Below, in pieces: positions 1-9,338 of a DNA stretch of 45,382 bases; the stretch's first letter is position 1; each line of letters opens with the position of its first letter. The notes beneath the pieces were generated by a model. The model was not told where the DNA came from. It ran no database searches and saw only the letters and a list, made by a program, of their open reading frames with translations. The DNA is from Methanomicrobiales archaeon (GTDB lineage: Archaea > Halobacteriota > Methanomicrobia > Methanomicrobiales > Methanospirillaceae), in NCBI GenBank assembly GCA_026394715.1, contig JAPKXR010000178.1, positions 1 to 45,382 on the forward strand, in the 5' to 3' direction. Made by a program: the position numbers and the translations under genes.

Positions 1-587
1 AACTGGTTGATCATGACGGCAATCGCATCCGGCGGTAGAATATAGTCCACTGACCCGGTGGCGATGGCCGCGAGTGGCATACTCCTGATGGCACAGGTCC
101 CGGGGTCCTGGACCACCGTAACACCACCGTTTTTTTTTATATGGTCGGTCCCTTTCGCACCATCCACTCCCATTCCGGTGAGCAGAATACTCATGCACCT
201 GCCACCTAATCCAGGAAGCAGCGATCTCATGGTACTATCGATGGACGGTCTGACCCCGTTGACTTTTTCGGCGTCAGAGAAGGAAAACACCCGGTTGTTC
301 CTTAACATAAGGTGCCGCCCGGCTGGTGCGAGGTATATCGTCCCGCTACAGGCTGAGTCCCCATCAGACGGGATAACGACAGGCGCTCCGCACGCCTCGT
401 GTATATGGACGCCAAGCAGGGGCACAAATGAATGGGAAAGGTGCTGGACGATGATGATGGCAGCAGCAGGCACCCGTACCACCCGGGAGAAGATCTCTTC
501 AAGGACCTGTGGCCCTCCTGTCGAGGACCCGATAATGATAATCGGGCAGGGACCCCCTGCCTGCATGATGGGACCCGTAACGCTCAT
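1..587 (-). CDS. cheB: CheB-type protein-glutamate methylesterase catalytic domain (C-terminus truncated by window edge)
   Basis: Manual reverse-strand translation (not in ORF track because it runs off the window): MSVTGPIMQAGGPCPIIIIGSSTGGPQVLEEIF...QHLSHSFVPLL...LTGMGVDGAKGTDHIKKNGGVTVVQDPGTCAIRSMPLAAIATG; SSTGGP, TGMGxDGAxG and DPxTCxxxxMPxAA motifs. ATGA overlap with upstream response regulator. Confidence 0.9.
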   Translation of the reverse strand, partial: MSVTGPIMQAGGPCPIIIIGSSTGGPQVLEEIFSRVVRVPAAAIIIVQHLSHSFVPLLGVHIHEACGAPVVIPSDGDSACSGTIYLAPAGRHLMLRNNRVFSFSDAEKVNGVRPSIDSTMRSLLPGLGGRCMSILLTGMGVDGAKGTDHIKKNGGVTVVQDPGTCAIRSMPLAAIATGSVDYILPPDAIAVMINQ

Positions 588-1015
588 CCTCTCAGGTATT
601 TACTGTACAGCCGGACCTTGCTGACCAGTTCTTCGGGTTCAAACGGCTTGGTAATATAGTCAAAGACGTACTCCTGGAGGCCATTCATTTTCTCGTCCGG
701 TGAATCTCTGGCGGTCAGCATCGCAATAAGAACGTTTCCTCCCAGCCCCCCGCTGTGAATAGCACGGATCGTATCCCACCCGTCCATTTCAGGCATCATG
801 ATATCAAGCAGGATGACCCCGGAAAACCCCTGCTTCAGGAGAAGGACACATTCATCACCACTCTCCGCCATTTCTACCGGAAAACCCGCGTCGTTGAGTA
901 CGGTCTTCACTGCCACCAGGATATGCCGGTCGTCATCGACAACCATCACCCGTTCTGTTGTAGCCAGATTACCAGAAGCAGGGATATCGTTGCCGGGAGT
1001 CACTCTCATGTACAC
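584..1015 (-). CDS. Stand-alone response regulator receiver (CheY-like)
   Basis: VMVVDDDRHILVAVKTVL, VILLDIMMPEMDGWDTI, MLTARDS, DYITKPF: Asp, Thr/Ser and Lys receiver signatures. Confidence 0.92.
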   Translation of the reverse strand: MYMRVTPGNDIPASGNLATTERVMVVDDDRHILVAVKTVLNDAGFPVEMAESGDECVLLLKQGFSGVILLDIMMPEMDGWDTIRAIHSGGLGGNVLIAMLTARDSPDEKMNGLQEYVFDYITKPFEPEELVSKVRLYSKYLRG

Positions 1016-1097
1016 CCCTTCTTATCCGATTGGTGATAAAGATTCCCAGGGGAAGTCCGGCAACAAAGGTTGTGGTGGGTAATGCCATTTTTCCCGA

Positions 1098-4000
1098 TCA
1101 GGACCGCCTGGGAAGGGTAACGGTGAACGTTGAGCCACAGCATTTTCCCGGGCTTTCTGCTTTAACAGATCCCCCGTACAGGTGGGCAATGCGGCTCACG
1201 ATGGAGAGGCCAAGACCTGACGAGTCGCGCTGGTGCCGTGACGTATCAGCCTTATAAAATACATCAAATATACGGACCGTCTCTTCAGGGGTCAGGCCGA
1301 TCCCGGTATCAGTGACAGAGATCGCGATAAATTCTTCAGTCACGCAGGAAGAGATGGTGACCGTTCCCCCGTCCGGCGAATACCTGATCGCGTTACCGAT
1401 GAGGTTATCGAGGAGGCTCTCGAGGTGGAGTGGTATAATCCATATCCTGGTATCAGGACTGACGGTATTTTCAATGGTACTTCCCTGCTTTTGCGCCATC
1501 CAGGTATGCATTGCAATTGCTTTTTCTACCTCGGCTGCCAGTACCAATTCCCTGGCATCAACCGCGGTATAGAGGGTATTGAGCTTTGCAAGGGTGAGAA
1601 TATCCGTGATGAGATGTTTCATCGCCGCTGCATCACTCATCACCATGGCAAGGAGTTCGCGGAGCTCGGGGTCCTGTTCCTTATTAAGAATGTGGGGGAG
1701 CAGTGCGATGATCGGTGTGAGCGGCGTCTTGAGGTCATGGCCGGCCTGGGCGATAAACTCATCTTTCTGGCGGAGGAGCTGTTCCACCTGGTCAGTCCTC
1801 TCCCTGACCTGCCGGTCGAGTTTTTTCAGTTCCGTAATATCACGGAGGGACACCACACTCTTTTGTGTACCTGGGATTAATGTAACGGTCAGGGCGGCAT
1901 CCCGTAACTCGCCGTTTTTATGGACAAACCGGAATTCATAATCACTGGGCGCGGCACCAGGACCGTTCCGCCTGGCCCTGTGGAATTTTTGCATCTTCCC
2001 AAGGTCTTCTTCTGCAACCAGGGTCTGCCATTTCACCAGGCCTTCAATCTCTTCCTTTGAATATCCCCAGATTTTTTCCATCTCTTCATTGATATGTGAT
2101 ATTATTGAGTCTTCTTCAACGAAAACCATCGCAGTCCCGGTATTTTCAAAGATCGTCTGGTACAGTGCTTCTGCCTGTTTCCGACCTGTGATATCCAGCA
2201 GGGACGCGATACTCTTCTTCGTTCCGGGAATGATATCCACGGACAGGTAAATATTACGGATATCCCCGGTTTTTGTAACAAAACGGAATTCATAACTGGT
2301 AAGCGCCTTCTGTAAGTCCTGCCTGCGCATCTGGTGCTGTACACGCATCCGCCCCAGGTCTTCCGGGACTACAAATTCCGTCCAGCTCTTCTTTCCTTCA
2401 ATCTCGTCTTTGGAAAAACCGCTGAGTTGTGCGAACCCGAAATTTGCCAGTTCAATAATAGCGTTCTCGCCCAGAACAACGGTTGCATTGCCGGTATTTT
2501 CAAAAACTGTGCGGTATTTTCCCTCACTTTCCCTCATTGCCGTCTCCGCCTGTTTCAGCCCGGTGATATCAACAATGGAGGCGACACTCTGGGCGGTTCC
2601 GGGAATCAAGCCGATATTATTCAGGCAATGCCTGATTTCACCATACCGATCGACAAACCGGAATTCGTAGACACCTGGTGCACCCGACGGGCCATTACGA
2701 CGGTCATGGTGGTACCGTTTCATCCGTTCCAGGTCCTCCCGGGTTACAAATTCAGTCCAGCTTTTCTTCCCTTCGATTTCATCGATGGAAAAGCCGGATA
2801 ATTTGGCAAATCCCGAGTTAGCCAGGGTAATTGTCATATCACTGCCAATAATAATCGTCGCGGCCCCGGTCGTTTCAAAAATAGCCCGGTACAGGTTCCG
2901 TGATTTTTCGAGGGCAATTTCTACCATTTTTCGGTCGGTGATGTCGCGGATCGACTCAATCGCCCCGACTACCTCGCCAGAGGAATTTGTAAACAGGACC
3001 GACTTCCCCCAGAGACAGACATCTTTTCCACCCACGTGGGCCCGGTCGGTCTCTGCCGTAAGGGCATCGCCGTTCTTTTGCACCGCCGAGTAATTATTTA
3101 ACACCCCGGGATCCTGCATCATGACAAGATCGATCAGTATTGGGCGACGTTCACCATAGAAAGGAATTGCGTACTCATAGTTACCTTTCCCGAGCATGGC
3201 TTCCGCCCTGACACCCGTCATTTCTTCGATTGCCCGGTTCCATGCAATCACCCGGCCCTCATCATCGATTGCAAACGTGGCATCGGGTAGGAAATCGATG
3301 ATATCTGCCAGTCGCCGTTCTGTCTCGCGGAGTACCTCTTCCACCTGTTTGCGGTCGGTGATGTCCCTGCCTTCAGGAATGAGATAGAGTATCCGGCCGG
3401 TGTCGTCAGTGACCGGTGTTAATGAAAAATCTATCGCATGGAAACTTCCATCGATTGCGGGATGACTGGCCTCGAAGCGTATGAACAATCCCTGCGCCGC
3501 TGAGATCACGGCGGATTTCAGTTTCTCCTGGAGTTCCGGTGAATGTGCCCACCAGGGTGTTTCCCAGAAGGGTTTACCGATGACCTCATCCCTGGTAATG
3601 CCCAGGGATGAAATAGCGCTCTGGTTTGCATCGATAAGTGTACCATCCAGCGTCATCAGGCCGATAAACTGGAAGGTCTGGTTGAAGATTGCACGGAATT
3701 TCTGTTCGCTCACGCGGAGTGCGTCCTCCGCCTGTCTGCGCTCGGTAAGATCCGTCGCGATGCTCAGCAATACCTTCCTGCCACCCCAGTCCACAATTTT
3801 TCCGTTTACATGGAGAGAGAATATGGAACCGTCTTTCCGGAAATGCTGCACTTCAAACTCAGCCACTCCCGATTCAAGGATCTGCTGTACATGTTTTGCA
3901 ATTAACTGCTCGCTCTCCGGCACATCGATCTCATGGAGGTTCTTTGCCAGATACTCCTCGCGTGTATACCCATGAAGCCGGAACGTCTCCTCGTTGGCAT

Positions 4001-5651
4001 AGAGGAAGTTCCCGCGCAAGTCATGAATCGTGATGGATGCCGGGGCATCGTCGGAGATCCGGGCAAGGACCCTTACGAAATCCTCTGCCCGCTTACGCTC
4101 GGTGATATCTCTGACGAAAGCGCAATACCCGAAAAAAGATCCCGATCTATCAGCCACCCGATATGTCTGGACCTCAATCGGGAAGGTTGTCCCATCTTTC
4201 CTTACATATTCCTTTTCATAAAGATCAGAATAGCCGCGGACATTGACCTGGTCCGAAAGGATACCGCACTCCATTTCATGCCATTGGGACGGCGTGATAT
4301 CCTCATAACCCAGAAGTGCAACCTCCTCAAATGTGTACCCGAGCATATTCAAAAATTGCCTGTTACAACTCGTGATCCTGCCTTCTTTATCCACGGTTGC
4401 ATATCCGTCCCTTGAATTTTCGTACAATTCCCTGTAGCGTCCCTCGCTCTCCCGCAGCGCCTCCTCCGCCTGTTTGCGCCCGGTAATATTGATCCCGACA
4501 CCTACGAAGAAATCGGGTTTTTTACCGTCATTTTTCACATTTCTGCCATGCCATTCAACGAGGTACACTTTTCCGGATTTGCTGATAATCCGGTTCTCGT
4601 TGACCATGGCCTTCCCATCAACAATAATCTCCCGGAATACACCCAGAAGCCTCTGGCGGTCCTCTTCCGGAACAAAGGTCGTGAGGTAATCGGTACCCGG
4701 GATTTCTTCAGGGCTGTATTCCAGTGCATCAACCAGGGCCTTGTTCATCGTGATCGTCCGGCCGTCCGCTCCAATGGCGACAAAATATGCCGGGGTGGTG
4801 TCCAACAGCAGCCGGTTAAACTCCTGCTCGTTTTTCAGCGCCTCTTCCGCCCGCTTGCGCCCGGTAATATCCCGGAATGTCCAGGTCCTCCCGTGGTAAT
4901 GCCCCGTGCGGTCAACGACCGGTGCTGAATAACGGTCAAATACTCTCCCGTCTATAAATTCAACGATGTCCTGGCTTTCCTCTTCAGGATGTTCATAGAG
5001 GTCCCTCACCTTTTTAATGAACAATTCCGGGTATTTTGTCTGCCTGACCACGTACTCAAGGAGCGCTTCATCATGGGGATCATCCAGGATTGCATCCGGA
5101 ATTTCCCACATGTCGATAAGCCGGCGGTTGATGAGGATACGTTCGTTCTGGTCGTTAACAACAAGCATGCCGTCAGGAGAGGTTTCTACCTGGGCTTCTA
5201 AAAATGCGGCCCTCTTACGTGCTTCATCTGCCCGTTTCCATGATGCCACCGACTTAATCTTATCCGAGAGTTCAGAAAACTGTGCCTCCGGTTCACCGCC
5301 TTTCTGGAGGTAGAAGTCCACTCCGTTATTAATCGCCTGGATGGCCACCTCTTCACTGCCCCTGCCGGTGAGCATGATGAACGGGACCTGTCCAAACCGT
5401 GACCGTACCTCCACGAGGAACTGGACCCCGTCCATTTCCGGCATCTGGTAATCAGAGATAATGACCTCAAATTTTTCCCTGCCAATGAGGTCTAAGGCAG
5501 CGGGTGCCGAACCAGCAGTCGTAACAGAAAAGTCCCCGGATTCTTCAAGAAACTGCTTACCAATGTCAAGGAGGTCAGGTTCGTCATCGACATACAGCAC
5601 ACGGATCACGTCTTGCATTACACGTCTTCCGTTGTATGTCTGGTAACTCAA
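1098..5651 (-). CDS. Hybrid sensor histidine kinase: N-terminal receiver, about nine PAS domains, HisKA and HATPase_c
   Basis: VLYVDDEPDLL...ISDYQMPEMDG receiver; repeated PAS/PAC units ending DITxRK/DLTERR; HDLKTP H-box; NLIGNAIRYSPDGG N-box; DTGIGLTPEE; GLGLSIV G2 box. Confidence 0.93.
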   Translation of the reverse strand: MSYQTYNGRRVMQDVIRVLYVDDEPDLLDIGKQFLEESGDFSVTTAGSAPAALDLIGREKFEVIISDYQMPEMDGVQFLVEVRSRFGQVPFIMLTGRGSEEVAIQAINNGVDFYLQKGGEPEAQFSELSDKIKSVASWKRADEARKRAAFLEAQVETSPDGMLVVNDQNERILINRRLIDMWEIPDAILDDPHDEALLEYVVRQTKYPELFIKKVRDLYEHPEEESQDIVEFIDGRVFDRYSAPVVDRTGHYHGRTWTFRDITGRKRAEEALKNEQEFNRLLLDTTPAYFVAIGADGRTITMNKALVDALEYSPEEIPGTDYLTTFVPEEDRQRLLGVFREIIVDGKAMVNENRIISKSGKVYLVEWHGRNVKNDGKKPDFFVGVGINITGRKQAEEALRESEGRYRELYENSRDGYATVDKEGRITSCNRQFLNMLGYTFEEVALLGYEDITPSQWHEMECGILSDQVNVRGYSDLYEKEYVRKDGTTFPIEVQTYRVADRSGSFFGYCAFVRDITERKRAEDFVRVLARISDDAPASITIHDLRGNFLYANEETFRLHGYTREEYLAKNLHEIDVPESEQLIAKHVQQILESGVAEFEVQHFRKDGSIFSLHVNGKIVDWGGRKVLLSIATDLTERRQAEDALRVSEQKFRAIFNQTFQFIGLMTLDGTLIDANQSAISSLGITRDEVIGKPFWETPWWAHSPELQEKLKSAVISAAQGLFIRFEASHPAIDGSFHAIDFSLTPVTDDTGRILYLIPEGRDITDRKQVEEVLRETERRLADIIDFLPDATFAIDDEGRVIAWNRAIEEMTGVRAEAMLGKGNYEYAIPFYGERRPILIDLVMMQDPGVLNNYSAVQKNGDALTAETDRAHVGGKDVCLWGKSVLFTNSSGEVVGAIESIRDITDRKMVEIALEKSRNLYRAIFETTGAATIIIGSDMTITLANSGFAKLSGFSIDEIEGKKSWTEFVTREDLERMKRYHHDRRNGPSGAPGVYEFRFVDRYGEIRHCLNNIGLIPGTAQSVASIVDITGLKQAETAMRESEGKYRTVFENTGNATVVLGENAIIELANFGFAQLSGFSKDEIEGKKSWTEFVVPEDLGRMRVQHQMRRQDLQKALTSYEFRFVTKTGDIRNIYLSVDIIPGTKKSIASLLDITGRKQAEALYQTIFENTGTAMVFVEEDSIISHINEEMEKIWGYSKEEIEGLVKWQTLVAEEDLGKMQKFHRARRNGPGAAPSDYEFRFVHKNGELRDAALTVTLIPGTQKSVVSLRDITELKKLDRQVRERTDQVEQLLRQKDEFIAQAGHDLKTPLTPIIALLPHILNKEQDPELRELLAMVMSDAAAMKHLITDILTLAKLNTLYTAVDARELVLAAEVEKAIAMHTWMAQKQGSTIENTVSPDTRIWIIPLHLESLLDNLIGNAIRYSPDGGTVTISSCVTEEFIAISVTDTGIGLTPEETVRIFDVFYKADTSRHQRDSSGLGLSIVSRIAHLYGGSVKAESPGKCCGSTFTVTLPRRS

Positions 5652-5717
5652 ACCTTTCGCCTTAACATTTCAAGAACAAGATGGTCCCCCTGGTAACAGT
5701 GGGAAACCATCACCAGT

Positions 5718-6443
5718 TCAGGTTGGGAAATTCCGGCCGGCAGTAATCAGGCCTGCTTTCACATGCGCCCTTACAAGCGGCGGCAGCGTGCCATAACTTC
5801 CGGTCCATTCACCGATCACCGAAAAAACGCCGGTCACTTCCTCCGGGTTGATACGGAGGAGGACCGAGGTATCATCCGGGCGTATCTCGTTGCAGACCGC
5901 TGTCGCCCAGGCATCAGCGAGCGCAACGTCAGGTGAAAAGACCGTGACTGCATCGGCAATCCCAAACGAGATTGACGGTCCGACGGTCGCAGATGAAGTA
6001 CAAATCCCAAGCACCCCGCTCGTCGGCGGGACCGCGAACGCTACCCGGTCACTTATAGGTGAACTACCCGCATGCACCCCGATAAGGAGCTCATGGTCAG
6101 AAAAGAGTGCGATATCCCCGCCGTTATCAATGACACCGTAGCTGGCGCCGGTCTCCTGCATCGCCTCGGCCCCGGACCAGGCAATTGCCCCGGCAACCGC
6201 CGCCATCGGGCCGACACCCGCCTTCTTCGCAGCCGAAACCATCCGTGACACCACAAGTTCATCGGATTCCGGTGTATAGGGCTCAAACGTTGCACCAAAA
6301 AACGGGTCCCCTGCAATGCACCGCTCCACGGCCTGCCGGGCCCTGACTATCCCATCCACTGCCGCATCGATATGGGACTGCTCTTCGGCAAGGATGGTGG
6401 TAATTGTTTCACGCAATTCGAAGTGGTGGCGGATCATACACAT
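5718..6443 (-). CDS. UPF0280 family protein (ApbE-like)
   Basis: GVGPMAAVAGAIAWSGAEAM...VIDNGGDIAL...GVHAGSSPISDRVAFAVP...GICTSSATVGPSISFGIADAVTVF typical of archaeal UPF0280. Confidence 0.8.
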   Translation of the reverse strand: MCMIRHHFELRETITTILAEEQSHIDAAVDGIVRARQAVERCIAGDPFFGATFEPYTPESDELVVSRMVSAAKKAGVGPMAAVAGAIAWSGAEAMQETGASYGVIDNGGDIALFSDHELLIGVHAGSSPISDRVAFAVPPTSGVLGICTSSATVGPSISFGIADAVTVFSPDVALADAWATAVCNEIRPDDTSVLLRINPEEVTGVFSVIGEWTGSYGTLPPLVRAHVKAGLITAGRNFPT

Positions 6444-6695
6444 TTCCAGTACCTACCTGTTCACAACCAGGACTATTGTAGGTTTGGGAACTCCGGTGCC
6501 CGGGACTGATGCTACCGGTTCAATAGCGTACTTTTGGTTACCACGCGGGTTAACCAAAACCTGCATCACGGCTCCAAAGGCTGTATATGTAAATAGCTAT
6601 ACGATGAAAGGACTTCTGAAACAGCGATGGTTAAGGGCGAAAGGTGCCGTCCGTTGAAGAGATGGGGGCACCAGTACAGGGAGCGGGACGAATAC

Positions 6696-8000
6696 ATGCT
6701 GATGCTCCGGGCCGATGACTGGAAGCTTGCCCGGAAATCAGAGGTCTTCCGTTCGCTGGTAACTGACCACTATGCATTCCCCTCTTTTCAGCACATCACC
6801 TTATTCGGGCCTTTCCGGACAATCAGTGGGAAGGTACCGGTTGCGGTGTTCAACGCGATAGAATCCGCATCAGAACAAATTCACGGCCTTTCATTCAACC
6901 TTTTTGGATATCTCCGCTTACAAGGCATGAGAGGGCAGGCGGTCACCCACCGGGTCGTCCCCTCCGAAGAATTCGCCAGGTTTCATCATGATCTCCTGCA
7001 CTCACTCAGAACAGTTGCACGCAGTGGCAGCTGGATCGACCGCGACCCATCGTTACGGCAGTTCCACATCACCCACGCGTATAACCTCAGGACCCGTGAT
7101 GCCGACCTGATCTGTAACGCGGTGAAACGGTGCATGGTTACCATAAAGGAGGAGAACGTCCCGGATAGTCCGGGTGAAAATAATGCAGGGACTCTTCCGG
7201 CCATGGAAAAAAAGCCAGTTGTTCTGCCCGACTATGCCCCGCTCACCTCGCTCCGGGTGATGGTCCTGAAGAATGGGATTATCGAATGGGAGTTCGATCT
7301 CCCTGCCCGTGAATGGCTCAACCGGCAACGGGTATTTGACCGGGACCGGACCGCGGTATCCCTGGCGCAGTACCGTAAACTCGCCGGGCTGGAACTTGCT
7401 ACGCACCCTGGACCAATGGAAACCCCCCCGTTCATGTTATCAGACCTGCACCTCGGCCATAATAATATCATCCGGAACTGCAGGAGACCGTTTAATAACG
7501 CGGGGGAAATGGACCGTGTGCTCATCCACAACTGGAACCTGACCGTTGGAAAGTCTGATGAGGTCATCTACCTGGGGGACTTCCGCTATGGCAGCGAGGC
7601 CCATCCGGCATCAGAATACCGAAATCATTTGAATGGGAATATCACATTCATCCGTGGAAACCATGATACCGATATCCCGGATGCAATTCCATCGTTGCAG
7701 GTCAGTTACCAGGGAGATAATTTCCTCTTCATCCATGACCCGATCGAAGCACCACCGGGGTTTAACGGATGGACCGTGCATGGGCATTATCATAATAATG
7801 ACCTGAAACGGTTCCCTTTCATCAACTTCGGGGAACGGCGGGTCAATGCCAGCTGCGAGCTGACGGGGTACCGGCCCATCAGTCTTAAAACTATTCACAC
7901 AATGATTCGGAACTATGCTGGCACCGGTGACGTGGCAGTAATGCCGGGGCCGGAAGAGGCAGTAACAAATAAATCGTCCGCCGGGACAATCACGAAATAA
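6696..8000 (+). CDS. Fusion of 2'-5' RNA ligase/2H phosphoesterase-like domain with calcineurin-like metallophosphoesterase
   Basis: Two HxTx motifs (HITLFGPF, HITHAYNL) in the N-terminal half; C-terminal metallophosphoesterase motifs SDLHLGHNNII, YLGDFRYG, IRGNHD, HDPIE, VHGHYH. ORF track start 6627; ATG at 6696 is a more natural start. Confidence 0.82.
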   Translation: MLMLRADDWKLARKSEVFRSLVTDHYAFPSFQHITLFGPFRTISGKVPVAVFNAIESASEQIHGLSFNLFGYLRLQGMRGQAVTHRVVPSEEFARFHHDLLHSLRTVARSGSWIDRDPSLRQFHITHAYNLRTRDADLICNAVKRCMVTIKEENVPDSPGENNAGTLPAMEKKPVVLPDYAPLTSLRVMVLKNGIIEWEFDLPAREWLNRQRVFDRDRTAVSLAQYRKLAGLELATHPGPMETPPFMLSDLHLGHNNIIRNCRRPFNNAGEMDRVLIHNWNLTVGKSDEVIYLGDFRYGSEAHPASEYRNHLNGNITFIRGNHDTDIPDAIPSLQVSYQGDNFLFIHDPIEAPPGFNGWTVHGHYHNNDLKRFPFINFGERRVNASCELTGYRPISLKTIHTMIRNYAGTGDVAVMPGPEEAVTNKSSAGTITK

Positions 8001-8439
8001 TCACGTTTTCTCACATTTTTGACACTGATTACCCCAAAAACAGGGCAGAAAGGAGTTGTTGGGATCCATTTTTTTGTAAAAAAAAACATTGCAAACTACG
8101 CCCACCGGCAATAATATTTCACAAATCAGGTGGTATTTCATCCCCGACATTCACAAAAATGACGCTTCGAAAAGAGGCGAAGACAAAACGCCCCGCCCCC
8201 AGGTCCCACCCATAATTCAACGTTCTATGGGCAGGTTCCTTTCAGGTAGTTTTTGTCAACAGGCCCGGGAGTATTCCCGCCGGGCATCCATGCCAACCAG
8301 GGCCGACACAGCGGTTTTGTAAAAATCCACCAGGCAAAACCGATTGTTAAGAGAAAAAAAGAGAACCACAGTACCCCCGGGCTTCGGCTCTTTTTCAGTA
8401 TTCCAAATTCCCGCCCAACCAAAAAAACCAGCATCCCAT

Positions 8440-8900
8440 TTCAGACCTTCACGCATGTTTCGATCCCGGGTCTGCCTGGAGAAGAATCGGGGCATTTTCC
8501 GGCCTCTTTATCCCAAAAATAAGAGGGGTATTCGGTATTGGGCCGTCCACTGCTAACCTCCTTCCTGACCGTGCCCGTATTTTGAGTCCTAACAGGCGTG
8601 ATTATGGCCCGTTTATTAAAATACCTGCGCACCAGCCATATTTTAAAACAACCCCGTTATTTTGTTATTTTATCCGGATCCGGGACCGTAATGGGCCGGG
8701 ATTAGTTACATTCTACCGTTACCAGGCATGGGAATGACCGGAAACGAATTCGTTGGCGGAAGCGGGAAATTTTACCATTGCATCCCTTCTGTCAACGGTT
8801 ACAAATTTATCAGGGTCCTATTAACTACTGCATCAACAAAAAAGGATATTTCCGGGCACCGAACCGTGCCATACACTCCTTTTCAGGCAAGGGTGCAGAG
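8440..8900. repeat. Copy A of a long diverged intergenic repeat (non-coding)
   Basis: Collinear by-eye alignment with 15630-16090, e.g. ttccggcctctttatccc/ttccggcctcattatccg, accgtaatgggcc/cccgtaacgggcc, tttccgggcaccg/attccgggcaccg. Confidence 0.7.
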
Positions 8901-8936
8901 TCTTTGTCCTTTGGTAAAATTAGAGAAATGATTCCT

Positions 8937-9338
8937 TCAGAACTCGTCTTTATGGTAGAGGGCATGGTGCGGACATGCATCCATACACCGGCCACAGAGA
9001 ACGCAACGGCCTTCCCGAACGCGGATTGCCCATTGATCGTCGAAGTAGAAGACTTCATGGGGGCAGACACTCACGCAGGCACCGCAGTCCACGCACTCGG
9101 TCTCATCAAGAATGATCCCATGTTCCAGTACCCTGACGGTCGCCCCGAGACTTGCCAGTTTCTCCTTGATGATCTTACAGGACTCATCCGGGATATCTAT
9201 CAGTGCCTCGCCTTCGGATGAATCAATAATTGCCCGCTCAACGTTGATCAGCACCCCGGTATCCTTTACCACCTGTGCAATGATCGGTTTCTGGCCGGCT
9301 TTTTTTGAAAAGTTGACAAGGAGTTTCATTTCAGCCAC
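8937..9338 (-). CDS. NIL domain plus 2x[4Fe-4S] ferredoxin (MA1822-type partner of homocysteine biosynthesis protein)
   Basis: CVDCGACVSVCPHEVF and CVLCGRCMDACPHHAL clusters after an N-terminal NIL-like domain; adjacent to the DUF39/HcyBio gene. Confidence 0.85.
   Translation of the reverse strand: MAEMKLLVNFSKKAGQKPIIAQVVKDTGVLINVERAIIDSSEGEALIDIPDESCKIIKEKLASLGATVRVLEHGIILDETECVDCGACVSVCPHEVFYFDDQWAIRVREGRCVLCGRCMDACPHHALYHKDEF

Noticed and set aside
8225-8632. Several short overlapping ORFs in the 8.0-8.9 kb gap
   Set aside because: Present on both strands with atypical composition; the corresponding region of copy B does not preserve the frames.
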